A stretch of 64,000 nucleotides of DNA from UBA1163 sp049513055 (GCA_049513055.1 JBEKWN010000009.1:35354-99353); one strand, 5' to 3'. Positions 41,598-50,760 are shown, counted from the stretch's first letter. The notes: generated by a model not told the origin, from the letters alone. Numbers and translations are program-made.

Positions 41598-42473
41598 ATG
41601 AAAGAGATGAAAGATCAGAAGAAACCTCCCTGGCTGAAGAAACGAATCCCTCCTTTTCAGGATCTCCTGAAGGTAAAGTCGATTTTAGATGAAACAGACC
41701 TTCATACGGTCTGTGAAGAAGCCCGCTGTCCCAACCTCGGAGAGTGTTTCTCCAAGGGAACGTCAACGTTTCTGATTCTTGGAAGAGTTTGTACAAGGAA
41801 TTGCGGTTTTTGTGCTGTGGAACATGGAGTACCTGTTCCGACCGATGAAACGGAACTAGAAAGGGTTACCCAGGCCATTAAGAAGATGGGTCTCCAGTAT
41901 GTCGTCATCACCTCCGTTACCCGAGATGATCTTCCCGATGGCGGGGCATCCCTGTTTGCCAAAACGATTCAGACCATTCGAGCATTGAATCCAAAGATAA
42001 AAGTTGAAGTATTGATTCCCGATTTTAAGGGTGACCAAACCTCTTTGAAGGCCGTTCTAAAAGAATACCCAGATGTCCTGAATCACAATATCGAAACCAT
42101 CTCTCGACTTTATCCCAGAGTCCGCCCTCAGGCTGACTATCAGAGATCGCTTGATTTATTAAAAGAATCCAAGCAGCTTTATCCTCAACTTTTTACCAAG
42201 TCAGGTTTTATGCTTGGACTCGGAGAGACTCAGGAAGAGGTCTTGGAACTCCTTCGAGATCTGAGAGAGGTAGGATGTGATTTCTTAACGGTCGGCCAAT
42301 ACCTTCAACCCCGTCCGGATCGTTTGCCAGTGGTACGATTTATCCCGCCAGAGGAATTTGAAGAGTATAAGAGATTAGGAGAAGAGATGGGTTTTAGAGC
42401 GGTTGCCTCCGGTCCCTTTGTCCGTAGTTCTTTCCACGCTTTCGAGATGTTCAAAACAATCGTAATTCAATAG
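41598..42473 (+). CDS. lipA: Lipoyl synthase LipA
   Basis: A radical-SAM enzyme of 291 residues that inserts sulfur at C6 and C8 of protein-bound octanoyl groups. The auxiliary cluster motif CEEARCPNLGECFS, the radical-SAM motif CTRNCGFC, VVITSVTRDDLPDGG and the C-terminal RSSFHAFEMF are present. ATG 41598 is chosen; the in-frame ATG at 41544 adds residues from a repeat. Confidence 0.93.
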   Translation: MKEMKDQKKPPWLKKRIPPFQDLLKVKSILDETDLHTVCEEARCPNLGECFSKGTSTFLILGRVCTRNCGFCAVEHGVPVPTDETELERVTQAIKKMGLQYVVITSVTRDDLPDGGASLFAKTIQTIRALNPKIKVEVLIPDFKGDQTSLKAVLKEYPDVLNHNIETISRLYPRVRPQADYQRSLDLLKESKQLYPQLFTKSGFMLGLGETQEEVLELLRDLREVGCDFLTVGQYLQPRPDRLPVVRFIPPEEFEEYKRLGEEMGFRAVASGPFVRSSFHAFEMFKTIVIQ

Positions 42474-42514
42474 CCTTTTAACAAAATTGCCTATTTATAC
42501 CTTTAATTCCTTCC

Positions 42515-42600
42515 CCCCTGCGGGGGAAGGTAAGGATGGGGGGAGTCGAGGTATGGTCCACCCTCACCCCCACCCTCTCCCGTCAAGGGAGAGGGGGTAT
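42515..42600. repeat. CCCTCACCCC-type palindromic repeat after lipA
   Basis: CCCCCCTGCGGGGGAAGG and CACCCCCACCCTCTCCC/GGGAGAGGGGG inverted pieces, the same class as at 38932 and 41412. Confidence 0.6.
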
Positions 42601-42719
42601 TCATTGTATTTTCATTGTTCGTGGGTGACGGACCCAGCATGGTCCATTATAATGAAAATCTTGATAAAACCAGCAATAATGATATATTGCCAGTCGGGAT
42701 AGCATCGAAGAGGAGGCCG

Positions 42720-42884
42720 ATGTCTAAAATTTGCTCTTCACATAATAGAAATCTCCTCAAGAAGCAGCTGCTCGAAGAGTCCTCTATGGTGGCATATGAT
42801 TCTTCGGGAGTTTTAGAAGAGTTTGAGAAACTTGAAGAAGAATTTCCCCTTAATGATTTAAGTAGGCAGAATCATGAAAAGTGA
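42720..42884 (+). CDS. Small hypothetical protein, 54 residues
   Basis: A short frame from ATG 42720 with GGAGG close upstream (only 3 nt spacing). The product is charged (LLKKQLLEES, EEFEKLEEEFPLNDL) and ends 6 nt before the patatin gene. No family recognised. Spacing to the next gene is the main support. Confidence 0.35.
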   Translation: MSKICSSHNRNLLKKQLLEESSMVAYDSSGVLEEFEKLEEEFPLNDLSRQNHEK

Positions 42885-42890
42885 AAGAAG

Positions 42891-43829
42891 ATGAATAACA
42901 GAAAGCATCATGCAGTGATAGCATTTAGCATTCTTGTTATTCTTGTGCTATTGAGCGCCTCGTGCACGCTCAAGGAAGTTCCACCAGTTCAACAGCCTCC
43001 ACCGGTCGTTCAACCCCCGGTCCAGCCTCCCCCCAAGCCAGCCAAGATCGCTTTAGTGCTGGGGGCAGGTTCATCCAAAGGGTTTGCCCATATTGGCGTG
43101 CTCAAGATCCTCGAGTCGAATAAAATCCCGATTCACATGATCGTCGGAACCAGCGTGGGGAGTGCTGTGGGAAGCCTCTATGCCTATGGCGTTGACGCCT
43201 TCTCGCTTCAGAAGCTGGCCATTTCGGTTAACCAAGGAGATATTGTTGATCCTCTCATTATCCCCAGCAATGGGTTTATCAAAGGGGAAAAGCTTGAAGA
43301 ATTTATTAATAAGTCGGTGAAAAATACCCCAATAGAAAAATTGAAGATTCCTTTTTACGCTGTGGCCACAGATTTAGAGAAAGGCCAGGAGATGGTTTTC
43401 GGAAAAGGGAATACAGGGACAGCCGTCAGGGCGAGTTGTTCCATCCCGGGCATATTCAGGCCCGTAAAAATTTCTGATAGAATTTATGTGGACGGGGGAG
43501 TCGTAAGCCCGGTGGCTGTGGATGCTGCCAGAAGATTTGGGGCTGATGTCGTCATTGCGGTTGATGTTTCTTCAGGGGCTGAACGCACCCAGCCTGAAGG
43601 AACGATTGAGACCATCCTGCAATCCATCAATATCATGTATTCGAAACTTGGTGCCATCCAGCTTGCCAAGGCAGATGTTGTCATTCGACCAAAGGTGGGC
43701 CATATTGGTTCAGCCGATTTCTCAAAGAAACACGAAGCGATTCTTGAGGGGGAAAAGGCTGCGATAGAAACTCTCCCACAGATTATGGCAATCATTACTC
43801 AACTCCGGCAGGAAGGAAGATTGGAATAA
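42891..43829 (+). CDS. Patatin-like phospholipase, lipoprotein
   Basis: A 312-residue exported lipase-family protein. The signal peptide ends in a lipobox-like LLSASC (Cys25), followed by a Pro/Val-rich linker (residues 30-50). The patatin domain has the oxyanion motif LVLGAGSSKG, the nucleophile GTSVGS and the Asp in DGGVVSPVAV, so the Ser-Asp dyad is complete. It resembles the RssA/YchK group. Lipid anchoring suggests envelope lipid turnover. The next gene, a DUF4019 protein, starts 64 nt later. Confidence 0.85.
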   Translation: MNNRKHHAVIAFSILVILVLLSASCTLKEVPPVQQPPPVVQPPVQPPPKPAKIALVLGAGSSKGFAHIGVLKILESNKIPIHMIVGTSVGSAVGSLYAYGVDAFSLQKLAISVNQGDIVDPLIIPSNGFIKGEKLEEFINKSVKNTPIEKLKIPFYAVATDLEKGQEMVFGKGNTGTAVRASCSIPGIFRPVKISDRIYVDGGVVSPVAVDAARRFGADVVIAVDVSSGAERTQPEGTIETILQSINIMYSKLGAIQLAKADVVIRPKVGHIGSADFSKKHEAILEGEKAAIETLPQIMAIITQLRQEGRLE

Positions 43830-43893
43830 GTATAAATTCTTAAATGGGAAATGGAAAATAGGAAGTAAGAAATAACCGAGAAAGGAGTTACCC

Positions 43894-44322
43894 ATGAAAT
43901 CAAGAACAGGCTTGGTTTTATCATTGACAATTTTAAGTATCATTTTTTCTATGGGTGCCTTGCAGGCAAATGAGGTGGCTGAGAAAGCTGCCGTCGCAGC
44001 AGCTGGTGCATGGTTGTCCTTGGTGGATGGGGAAAATTACGCTGAAAGCTGGAATCAGGCAGCCGGGTTATTCAAGGCTGCTGTGACCAAAGAGCAGTGG
44101 CAGAACACGGTGAGAGCCGTGAGGGTTCCTCTCGGCAAAGTGGTGGCAAGAAAGCTTAAATCAAAGCAATACACAAAGACTTTGCCCGGTCTTCCAGATG
44201 GGGAATACGTTGTCATTCAGTATGAAACAATGTTTGAAAAAAAACAGTCAGCCATCGAAACGGTTACCCCATTGTTAGATAAGGATGGAAAATGGAGAGT
44301 TTCAGGTTACTACATCAAATAG
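43894..44322 (+). CDS. DUF4019 domain protein, exported
   Basis: A 142-residue protein with a signal peptide ending near LQANE (about residue 26). The mature region AAGAWLSLVDGENYAESWNQAAGLFKAAVTKEQW, then AVRVPLGKVVARKL, VIQYETMFEKK and DKDGKWRVSGYYIK is the DUF4019 pattern. Periplasmic; function not established. A good ribosome site (GAAAGGAG) precedes ATG 43894. Confidence 0.85.
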   Translation: MKSRTGLVLSLTILSIIFSMGALQANEVAEKAAVAAAGAWLSLVDGENYAESWNQAAGLFKAAVTKEQWQNTVRAVRVPLGKVVARKLKSKQYTKTLPGLPDGEYVVIQYETMFEKKQSAIETVTPLLDKDGKWRVSGYYIK

Positions 44323-44356
44323 AGAAAACTCATTGCTCGATCAGAAGGAAAGGCCG

Positions 44357-44773
44357 ATGAAGAGCTATCGAAAAGAATTGTGGTTTGAGGTGCCGACTCG
44401 AAGAGCCCTGATCAATATCACTCCAGAGGTGGAAACGTGTCTTAAAGAGAGCGGCATCAAAGAAGGACTGGTTCTGGTCAATGCCATGCATATCACTGCC
44501 TCGGTTTTTATCAACGATGATGAATCCGGACTTCATCATGATTTTGAGGTCTGGCTCGAAAAACTTGCTCCTCATGAGCCCGTTAAACAGTATCGTCACA
44601 ATATCGGAGAGAATAATGCTGATGCCCATTTGAAGCGGCAGGTGATGGGGAGAGAAGTTGTTGTGGCAGTCACAGAGGGGAGGCTTGATTTCGGCCCATG
44701 GGAACAGATTTTTTATGGCGAGTTTGACGGCAGGCGAAGAAAGAGGGTTCTTGTCAAGATCATCGGGGAATAA
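44357..44773 (+). CDS. YjbQ/UPF0047 family protein
   Basis: A 138-residue protein. It contains NITPEVETCLKESGIKEGLVLVNAMHITASVFINDDESGLHHDFEVWLEKLAP, HNIGENNADAHLKRQVMGREVVVAVTEGRLDFGPWEQIFYGEFDGRRRKRVLVKI, the whole YjbQ fold with its conserved His and Asp residues. Members show weak thiamine-phosphate synthase activity in vitro; the real role is unclear. ATG 44357 follows AAGGAAAGG; a frame from 44285 overlaps the DUF4019 gene. Confidence 0.9.
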   Translation: MKSYRKELWFEVPTRRALINITPEVETCLKESGIKEGLVLVNAMHITASVFINDDESGLHHDFEVWLEKLAPHEPVKQYRHNIGENNADAHLKRQVMGREVVVAVTEGRLDFGPWEQIFYGEFDGRRRKRVLVKIIGE

Positions 44774-44955
44774 TGTTTACTTTTTAAGTATATTGTAAAA
44801 GTAAAAAGGGACGCTTGTATTTTATCTCATAGCTCTTGTTCTGCAATGGGATGAAGTGAAAAAATCAATAAATACAACCTTTACTCCTATTTTATGGATG
44901 GGGCTAAGGTATTCCAATGAATGCAAGTAATAGTGTGCTCTATTCACCTCGATGT

Positions 44956-46896
44956 TTATTTTTTCTTTTTTGCTGTAAAAAATGTAGGTTTATCTTCCTT
45001 TTCCACGGAAAATTTGATTTCTTGGTTCTCTAACGAGAAGATACCGAATCCCTTAAATTCTGAGATTGCTTGGGTGAGAAAGGTTTCACTTTGAGATGAT
45101 ATTTCTATCGAATATCTTATTCCACGATTCGTTATTGTTCCGGTAAACAGAATTTTTTTTATCTTTTTTTCAGGCTCTGCTCTACCTCCAGGTAAAGCTA
45201 AAGCAGCTAAAAGCCCTCCGGTAGTCAAAATTTCCTCTTTGTGTTCTCCTGAAAGTCTATTAGGTACATCAAACTGTATTCTAAATTCTTTTAATTGGCC
45301 ATAATCCGTTAACCATAATCCATTGATCTCGGCATATGTATCAAATGGGATTGAAATGGCCTTAGCAAATTCAAGGGCAAAATCTTTATACTCCCTTGCC
45401 TCCTCCAAAAATTGTTTTTCTTTCTCCTCCTCCCCTTCGTTTGAGGCCTTTAGATCATTTAGATAATATTCAACATTTCTATGGTGATCTTTCTTTTCAA
45501 GAGCCTTTATTAATGTATTCTCTGCCTCACCGTAAAATCCCTTTTCGATAAACATTCTTGATAGATTTGCACTGGCCAAAGTGTTGTCCAAACTTTCTGA
45601 CCTCTTTAACGCTGAAACACTTTTACCCAAGAGTCCCACTTTCTCATATTCAATTCCTAAATTATTCAACGCACCCGACCCCTCTTCTGTATTTAGATAG
45701 GTTTTGTAGTGATAGACCGCTAACGCATATTTTTTTATCTCTCCATATCCGAGAGCTAATGTAAATCTGAGGTTTGAATCAGTGGGGTTGTAACTCAGAC
45801 TCAATTCATATAAAAAACAGGCAATATGTTGTTCGCCCTGCTCTTTAAAAATGTCGCCAAGGGCCTGATAAATAAGATAATTTTGATGATCGGAATTAGA
45901 TCCCAGGGTTTTTAGAATTTCCAATAGCCTTTCCTTTGCACGTCCATAGTTTTTCAGTTTAAGCTCCAGCCTGGAAAGAACAATTGACATTTTGACCTTA
46001 AAATCAAAGTCTTTCGCGGCTACTGCAAAAGGTTCTATCGCTCTTATGGCCTGTTCGTGTTGATCATAGGGTTCATAACAGTCTACTAAAGCATTCATGA
46101 TGAACAGGTTGGTAGGATTCTTGTTGGCAATTTCCTTTAATTGATCAAGAGCCTCAGGTTCACCAGCTAAGTAAAGTTTTTTGTAAAAATAAGTTTTAGC
46201 CCAAAGCTCGAGCTCTGGATTACCTTTAACCTTATCTGTTTGAAGTAATAAAGCGAACTTTTCCTTGGCAGATGGAAACTCCTTATTGTCAATCGCCTCC
46301 ATTGTGGTTTTAAAAAGTAGGTGGTCTTCTTCAACGACTTCTACCGCTTCCTGCTTCTCAATCTCTGATTTCTGAACGGGAATTAATTCAGTACCTTTTG
46401 CAACTACCTGTTCCTTTAAGAACTCAATCTTTGTTGCAAGTTCATTTGCAATTATCTGGTTGACCTTTAAGAAAGTGTCCGAAAGGTTATTTCTGTTTAA
46501 AGGAATGTACTCGAAATCTGAGTTTAATCCTCCTGGTATCTCCAAGCCCGTTTCTATTAAAAATATGACCTTTTTCCCATTACCGATTGCATAGCCACTT
46601 TCTTGGATTATCCAATAAGATGCCAACCAATTAAGTATCTTTCTCATCAAAATGTATTTTGAAGTTGAACACCCAGAAATAATTGCATCCCCTTTTGTTA
46701 GTATCCCAATAAAAAGATCGTTCCTTTCAATCTTCTCCTTCACTTTATCTGAAATAGGCTTAGCCTGTGCTTCTTCGGCGTCTTCCCATGAGAAGCCTAT
46801 TGGTTTTAGAGAATCAAGACATTTGCTTATTTTTGCCCAAAGAAGCTCCTCCTTCTGATCGAAACTCCGGCCTACAAAAGCTGAAATTATAGCCAT
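44956..46896 (-). CDS. TIR-like domain / TPR-repeat protein
   Basis: A 646-residue protein. The N-terminal 150 residues look like a bacterial TIR-like nucleotide-binding domain: ISAFVGRSFD, PISDKVKEKIERNDLFIGILT and WIIQESGYAIGNGKKVIFLIE, the last containing a WxxxE-type glutamate. A linker leads to TPR-like helical repeats (about residues 185-480) and a C-terminal domain of unknown type. No signal peptide is visible. Long intergenic regions lie on both sides and its codons are AT-richer than its neighbours', which suggests transfer. A defence or signalling role is inferred from TIR-TPR proteins elsewhere. Confidence 0.65.
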   Translation of the reverse strand: MAIISAFVGRSFDQKEELLWAKISKCLDSLKPIGFSWEDAEEAQAKPISDKVKEKIERNDLFIGILTKGDAIISGCSTSKYILMRKILNWLASYWIIQESGYAIGNGKKVIFLIETGLEIPGGLNSDFEYIPLNRNNLSDTFLKVNQIIANELATKIEFLKEQVVAKGTELIPVQKSEIEKQEAVEVVEEDHLLFKTTMEAIDNKEFPSAKEKFALLLQTDKVKGNPELELWAKTYFYKKLYLAGEPEALDQLKEIANKNPTNLFIMNALVDCYEPYDQHEQAIRAIEPFAVAAKDFDFKVKMSIVLSRLELKLKNYGRAKERLLEILKTLGSNSDHQNYLIYQALGDIFKEQGEQHIACFLYELSLSYNPTDSNLRFTLALGYGEIKKYALAVYHYKTYLNTEEGSGALNNLGIEYEKVGLLGKSVSALKRSESLDNTLASANLSRMFIEKGFYGEAENTLIKALEKKDHHRNVEYYLNDLKASNEGEEEKEKQFLEEAREYKDFALEFAKAISIPFDTYAEINGLWLTDYGQLKEFRIQFDVPNRLSGEHKEEILTTGGLLAALALPGGRAEPEKKIKKILFTGTITNRGIRYSIEISSQSETFLTQAISEFKGFGIFSLENQEIKFSVEKEDKPTFFTAKKKK

Positions 46897-47358
46897 ATTA
46901 GACTCCTGGAAATTTGTGAGGTTTCAAGGAATTCTATAAGAATGCGATGCGGTAGTCAATACGGAAAAAACAACGAAAGTAAAACGTTTATTAGGTTGCA
47001 CTTTATGAAAAAGTTAACGTTCAAAACGAATGGAAAGGTAATCTTCCTCATTGAAGAGTTTTAATGGCTAATGAAGTAAATCCGATAGAGATATGCCTTG
47101 ATGAAACCCCCCTTTTCTTCTACTTAGATTAGAGATAGACTCCTCTTTCACCTTAATAAGAGCGATTTTTATATATTAGAGGAGAATATTTTAATTAAGG
47201 ATTTAATCATCCAAATATTCCACAAATCAATTGACTTCTGAAATTTCTTCGATGCGCGGGAGGAAAGGATTGGGCTGTCGAAATAGTTATCCAAATCTTA
47301 TTTAAAATGTGTTAAAAGGATAAAGAATATCGTGTAAGAAAACAATAGGAGTCGAAAC
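46897..47358. other. AT-rich intergenic stretch of about 460 bp
   Basis: No gene is supported. It must contain the promoters of the TIR-like gene (leftward) and the gcvT-glyA fusion (rightward), but no convincing -35/-10 pair stands out. Confidence 0.4.
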
Positions 47359-50061
47359 ATGCCAAAAGATTTAAGACGGACTCCCCTCTATTCATGGCAT
47401 AAGGAGCATGGCGGGCAGATGATTGAGTTTGCTGGCTGGGAGATGCCTGTCGCCTATGAACGGGGAATTCTTGAGGAACACTTAGGCACGAGGAAATTTG
47501 GAGGTCTCTTTGATATCTCCCACATGGGACGATTTTTGATTCGCGGAATGGAAGCCATTCCTTTTATGCAACATGTTTTAACGAACAATGTGATGGCCCT
47601 TGATCCTGGTGTGGCCCAGTACACTTTGATTCAGAATGAGGGAGGAGGTGCGATGGATGATGCCTATCTCTATCGATTGGAAGAAGGGGATCCCTCTCTG
47701 GAAACAAATTATCTCCTTGTTGTGAATGCGGCGAATAAAGAGAAAGTTTGGAATTGGTTCTTCGATCATAAAAGACGGTTCAAGAATATGGTGATTGAGG
47801 ATAAAACCGATGAGATCGGTATGATCGCATTGCAAGGCCCTCACACCAAAAGGGTTTTAGAAAAGATTCTCTTAGAGGATTATACCAAACTTCCTGATCC
47901 ATGGAGAAACCGTTTAAAGGTTTGTGAGTTAGAGGGAGAGCACGTTCAGGTAACGATCTCAAGAACGGGATATACAGGGGAACCCATTTGTTTCGAATTA
48001 TTTTTACCCGCTGAGAAGCTGAGGCTCATCTGGGAAAGGATCCTTGCCGTTGGAGAGGAAGAGGGGATTGTTCCGGTAGGCTTAGGAGCGAGGGACACCC
48101 TAAGACTGGAAGCGGGACTTCCTCTTTACGGTCATGAATTGGGGTTCGACCCACAGGGAATAGAAATCCCCATTTATGCAGTCCCTTCGGCAGCAAGATT
48201 GGCAATGAGTTTTTCCCGTTTAAAAGGGGAATTCATCGGAAAGGATATTCTGAAAAGGCAATTTGAAGAGGTGACAGCAAGGGAGAGTGGGAAACCTTTG
48301 CCTCCTAAAGAGAGGCAGTTGGTTCCAAAAAGAATATTCCCAATCACCATCACCGGCCAGGGAATTGCGAGACAGGGATACGAAGTTTTTGTAAAGGAAG
48401 AGCTGGTAGGTCACGTGACGAGCGGAACCATGGTTCCCTATTGGGTTTTTTCCGATCGGGGAATCCTTTCAGAGCCTACCGATGAAAAAAAGATGAGGTC
48501 CATCGCATTGGGGTATATCGATGTAGATTTTAAAGAAGGGCAGAGAATAGAAATTCTTCACCGGGGAAAGAAATTTGAAGGTGTGATCGTGGAAAGGCAT
48601 CTTTCAAGTGAAGCTCCGCCTTATGCCCATCCTATCCTGATTGAAGAACCGAAGAAAAAACCTGTGGTGGCAGGAAATTTAAAGGAGTTAACTGAGAATC
48701 TGGTCAATCGTGTTGTTGAGAACACCCGTTGGAGGCAGAGAGAGACCTTCAATCTTATCCCTTCCGAAACGACTCCCTCTCTTCTCGTTAGGCTTCTCAC
48801 TATTTCTGATCCATCGAGCCGATATGCTGAACACAGGTTGATGAAAGCCTTCAGGGAGAGCGATGTCTTCTATTATCAAGGAACAAAGTTAATCGGAGAA
48901 GTTGAGGTCCTTGTCGCAGATGAGCTTCGGCGCTTCATAGGGTGTTCAGAGGTTGAAGCGAGGGTGATCAGCGGTCAGATGGCCAATACCGCTGTCTTCA
49001 GCGGGATCGTGGATTACCTCAATCGTTTGGACCGGAGAAGCGAGCCTCGCCGAATCAGAAAGGTGATGAACCATCATATCGGGAGGGGGGGTCATCTGAG
49101 CGCCCAGCCCATGGGGGCTTTGAGAGACTTTGTTGCTCATGATCCGATGACCGAGAGGCCGGCGGCCATTCCTTTTCCAGTGGTAAAAGAAGATCCCTAT
49201 CGGATTGATCTTAAGAAGACAAAAGAACTTTTGGAAGAACACAAGCCTGAATTAATCGTTCTGGGCAAGAGCATGGTGATCTATAAAGAGCCTTTGAGAG
49301 AAATTGCTGAAATGACCGCAAACATGAATCCAAAGCCGATCCTGCTTTATGATATGGCTCATGTCCTGGGATTGATCGGACCTCATTTTCAAGAGCCCTT
49401 TAAAGAAGGCGCGGATATTGTCACGGGCTCTACCCATAAGACTTTCTTCGGGCCTCAGAGAGGGCTCATTTCAAGCAACATGTCAGAGGGGACGGAATAT
49501 GAGGAGCTCTGGGAGGCGATTGTTCGCCGAGTTTTTCCCGGAAGTGTGAGCAACCATCATTTGGGAACACTGGTAGGCCTTTTGCTTGCCGCCTATGAAA
49601 TGAATGCCTATAAATCCGATTATCAGAAGGCCGTGATCGCAAATGCTAAGGCCTTTGCTCGATTCTTAAAAGAAAGAGGATTAACGGTAGAAGGAGACCC
49701 CAACATTGGGTATACAGAGACCCACCAGGTCATTGTTAGGGTCGGTTACGGGAAAGGGCCATTGATCGCCGAACGATTGGAAGAAAATAATATCATTGTC
49801 AATTATCAGGGCGCACCGGATGATGAGGCCTTTACGACGGCGAGTTGCCTCAGGATGGGAGTTCAGGAGATGACGCGTTTCGGGATGAAGGAAGATGATT
49901 TTGGCCAGCTGGCTGAGTATATGAGTCAGGTGATCCTTCATGACCGGCCCGTGGCTAAGGAGATTTCTCAATTCAGGAAAAAATTTACTGAAATGAAATA
50001 CTGTCTACCTGAAGCAGACTCTCGATCCTTGGTAGAAAAATTATTGGAAGTGATTCGGTAA
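47359..50061 (+). CDS. Fusion protein: aminomethyltransferase (GcvT) + serine hydroxymethyltransferase (GlyA)
   Basis: One uninterrupted frame of 900 residues. Residues 1 to about 425 are GcvT: LRRTPLYSWHKEHGGQMIEFAGWEMPVAY, FDISHMGR, ALQGPHT, ISRTGYTGE and the C-terminal barrel with VTSGTMVPYW. Residues from about 440 are SHMT-like: FNLIPSETTPS, SSRYAEHRLM, GQMANTAVF, LLYDMAHVLGLIG and the PLP-lysine motif TGSTHKTFFGPQRG (Lys694). The fusion would pass methylene-THF from glycine cleavage straight to serine formation, or the reverse. RBS GGAG precedes ATG 47359. The SHMT half is divergent from canonical GlyA. Confidence 0.9.
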   Translation: MPKDLRRTPLYSWHKEHGGQMIEFAGWEMPVAYERGILEEHLGTRKFGGLFDISHMGRFLIRGMEAIPFMQHVLTNNVMALDPGVAQYTLIQNEGGGAMDDAYLYRLEEGDPSLETNYLLVVNAANKEKVWNWFFDHKRRFKNMVIEDKTDEIGMIALQGPHTKRVLEKILLEDYTKLPDPWRNRLKVCELEGEHVQVTISRTGYTGEPICFELFLPAEKLRLIWERILAVGEEEGIVPVGLGARDTLRLEAGLPLYGHELGFDPQGIEIPIYAVPSAARLAMSFSRLKGEFIGKDILKRQFEEVTARESGKPLPPKERQLVPKRIFPITITGQGIARQGYEVFVKEELVGHVTSGTMVPYWVFSDRGILSEPTDEKKMRSIALGYIDVDFKEGQRIEILHRGKKFEGVIVERHLSSEAPPYAHPILIEEPKKKPVVAGNLKELTENLVNRVVENTRWRQRETFNLIPSETTPSLLVRLLTISDPSSRYAEHRLMKAFRESDVFYYQGTKLIGEVEVLVADELRRFIGCSEVEARVISGQMANTAVFSGIVDYLNRLDRRSEPRRIRKVMNHHIGRGGHLSAQPMGALRDFVAHDPMTERPAAIPFPVVKEDPYRIDLKKTKELLEEHKPELIVLGKSMVIYKEPLREIAEMTANMNPKPILLYDMAHVLGLIGPHFQEPFKEGADIVTGSTHKTFFGPQRGLISSNMSEGTEYEELWEAIVRRVFPGSVSNHHLGTLVGLLLAAYEMNAYKSDYQKAVIANAKAFARFLKERGLTVEGDPNIGYTETHQVIVRVGYGKGPLIAERLEENNIIVNYQGAPDDEAFTTASCLRMGVQEMTRFGMKEDDFGQLAEYMSQVILHDRPVAKEISQFRKKFTEMKYCLPEADSRSLVEKLLEVIR

Positions 50062-50107
50062 TTTTTCCCCTTCCCTCAATCGAGGGGAAATTGGACTCGA
50101 CTTTTTC

Positions 50108-50136
50108 TTGACATTTAAAGATTAACGTCTTACAAT
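50108..50136 (+). promoter_or_regulatory. Strong sigma70 promoter of the toxin-antitoxin pair
   Basis: TTGACA (50108-50113), 17-nt spacer, TACAAT (50131-50136). The predicted transcription start falls at about 50143, directly at the antitoxin ATG (50144). Confidence 0.75.
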
Positions 50137-50143
50137 GTGGGAC

Positions 50144-50365
50144 ATGAAAACAGGGTCATTAACAATCCGATTGGATAAGGATCTCGACAAGTTGCTGACC
50201 AGGGCCAGCAAGCGCTTGGGGAAGAATAAGAGTGAAATTGCTCGCGAGGCTTTACGTCGACAGCTAAGGCTCGAACAGTTCGAGGAATTGAGGAAAAGGA
50301 TTATGCCTTTCGCAGAAGCCCGCGGGATACTAACTGATGAAGATGTCTTCTCCCAGATCTCATGA
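50144..50365 (+). CDS. CopG/RHH-type antitoxin
   Basis: A 73-residue ribbon-helix-helix protein: GSLTIRLDKDLDKLLTRASKRLGKNKSEIAREALRRQL is the MetJ/CopG DNA-binding unit, and the acidic tail would cover the toxin. I start it at ATG 50144; the ATG at 50135 lies inside the -10 box and cannot be transcribed from this promoter. The implied transcript is leaderless. The stop overlaps the toxin start (ATGA). Confidence 0.82.
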   Translation: MKTGSLTIRLDKDLDKLLTRASKRLGKNKSEIAREALRRQLRLEQFEELRKRIMPFAEARGILTDEDVFSQIS

Positions 50366-50760
50366 GGGTTTTTCTTGACACCAATGTCCTGGTCAGTGCA
50401 GTCGCCACACGAGGGCTCTGTGCAGATGTGTTGAGGGAAGTCCTTCGTCACCATCATCTCATTATATCTCCCGAACTTTTAACAGAATTGGAAAGCGTGT
50501 TTCGAAAAACACTGGGCCTTCCGCAAAATATTATTTTTGAATTCATCGAAGTCATTAAGCAAGATTCACAACTTTCAGTTTCCTCTCCGTTGCTCAATGT
50601 CAATATACGAGACAAGGACGATTTGTTAATGCTATCCTCCGCATTGAATGGCGGAGCTGATCTCTTTATCACTGGCGATAAGGAACTGCTCGGATTGCAA
50701 AGCATAAAGAATATGGGCATTGTTTCACCCAGGATGTTCTGGGAGAGGCTGAAGGCTTAA
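50362..50760 (+). CDS. PIN-domain toxin
   Basis: A 132-residue PIN-domain RNase of a type II toxin-antitoxin pair. The acidic residues are Asp in VFLDTNVLVSAV (residue 6), Glu in LLTELESVF, Asp in VNIRDKDDLLML and the Asp in DLFITGDKELL. It matches the 'PIN family toxin component' group (VapC-like). The antitoxin overlaps by 4 nt. Confidence 0.87.
   Translation: MRVFLDTNVLVSAVATRGLCADVLREVLRHHHLIISPELLTELESVFRKTLGLPQNIIFEFIEVIKQDSQLSVSSPLLNVNIRDKDDLLMLSSALNGGADLFITGDKELLGLQSIKNMGIVSPRMFWERLKA

Noticed and set aside
37351..42600. Repeat clusters considered as a CRISPR array
   Set aside because: The units are unevenly spaced palindromes of several classes, without regular spacers or cas genes.
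42487..42702. 71-codon open frame after lipA
   Set aside because: It is made mostly of palindromic repeat sequence and shows no coding character.
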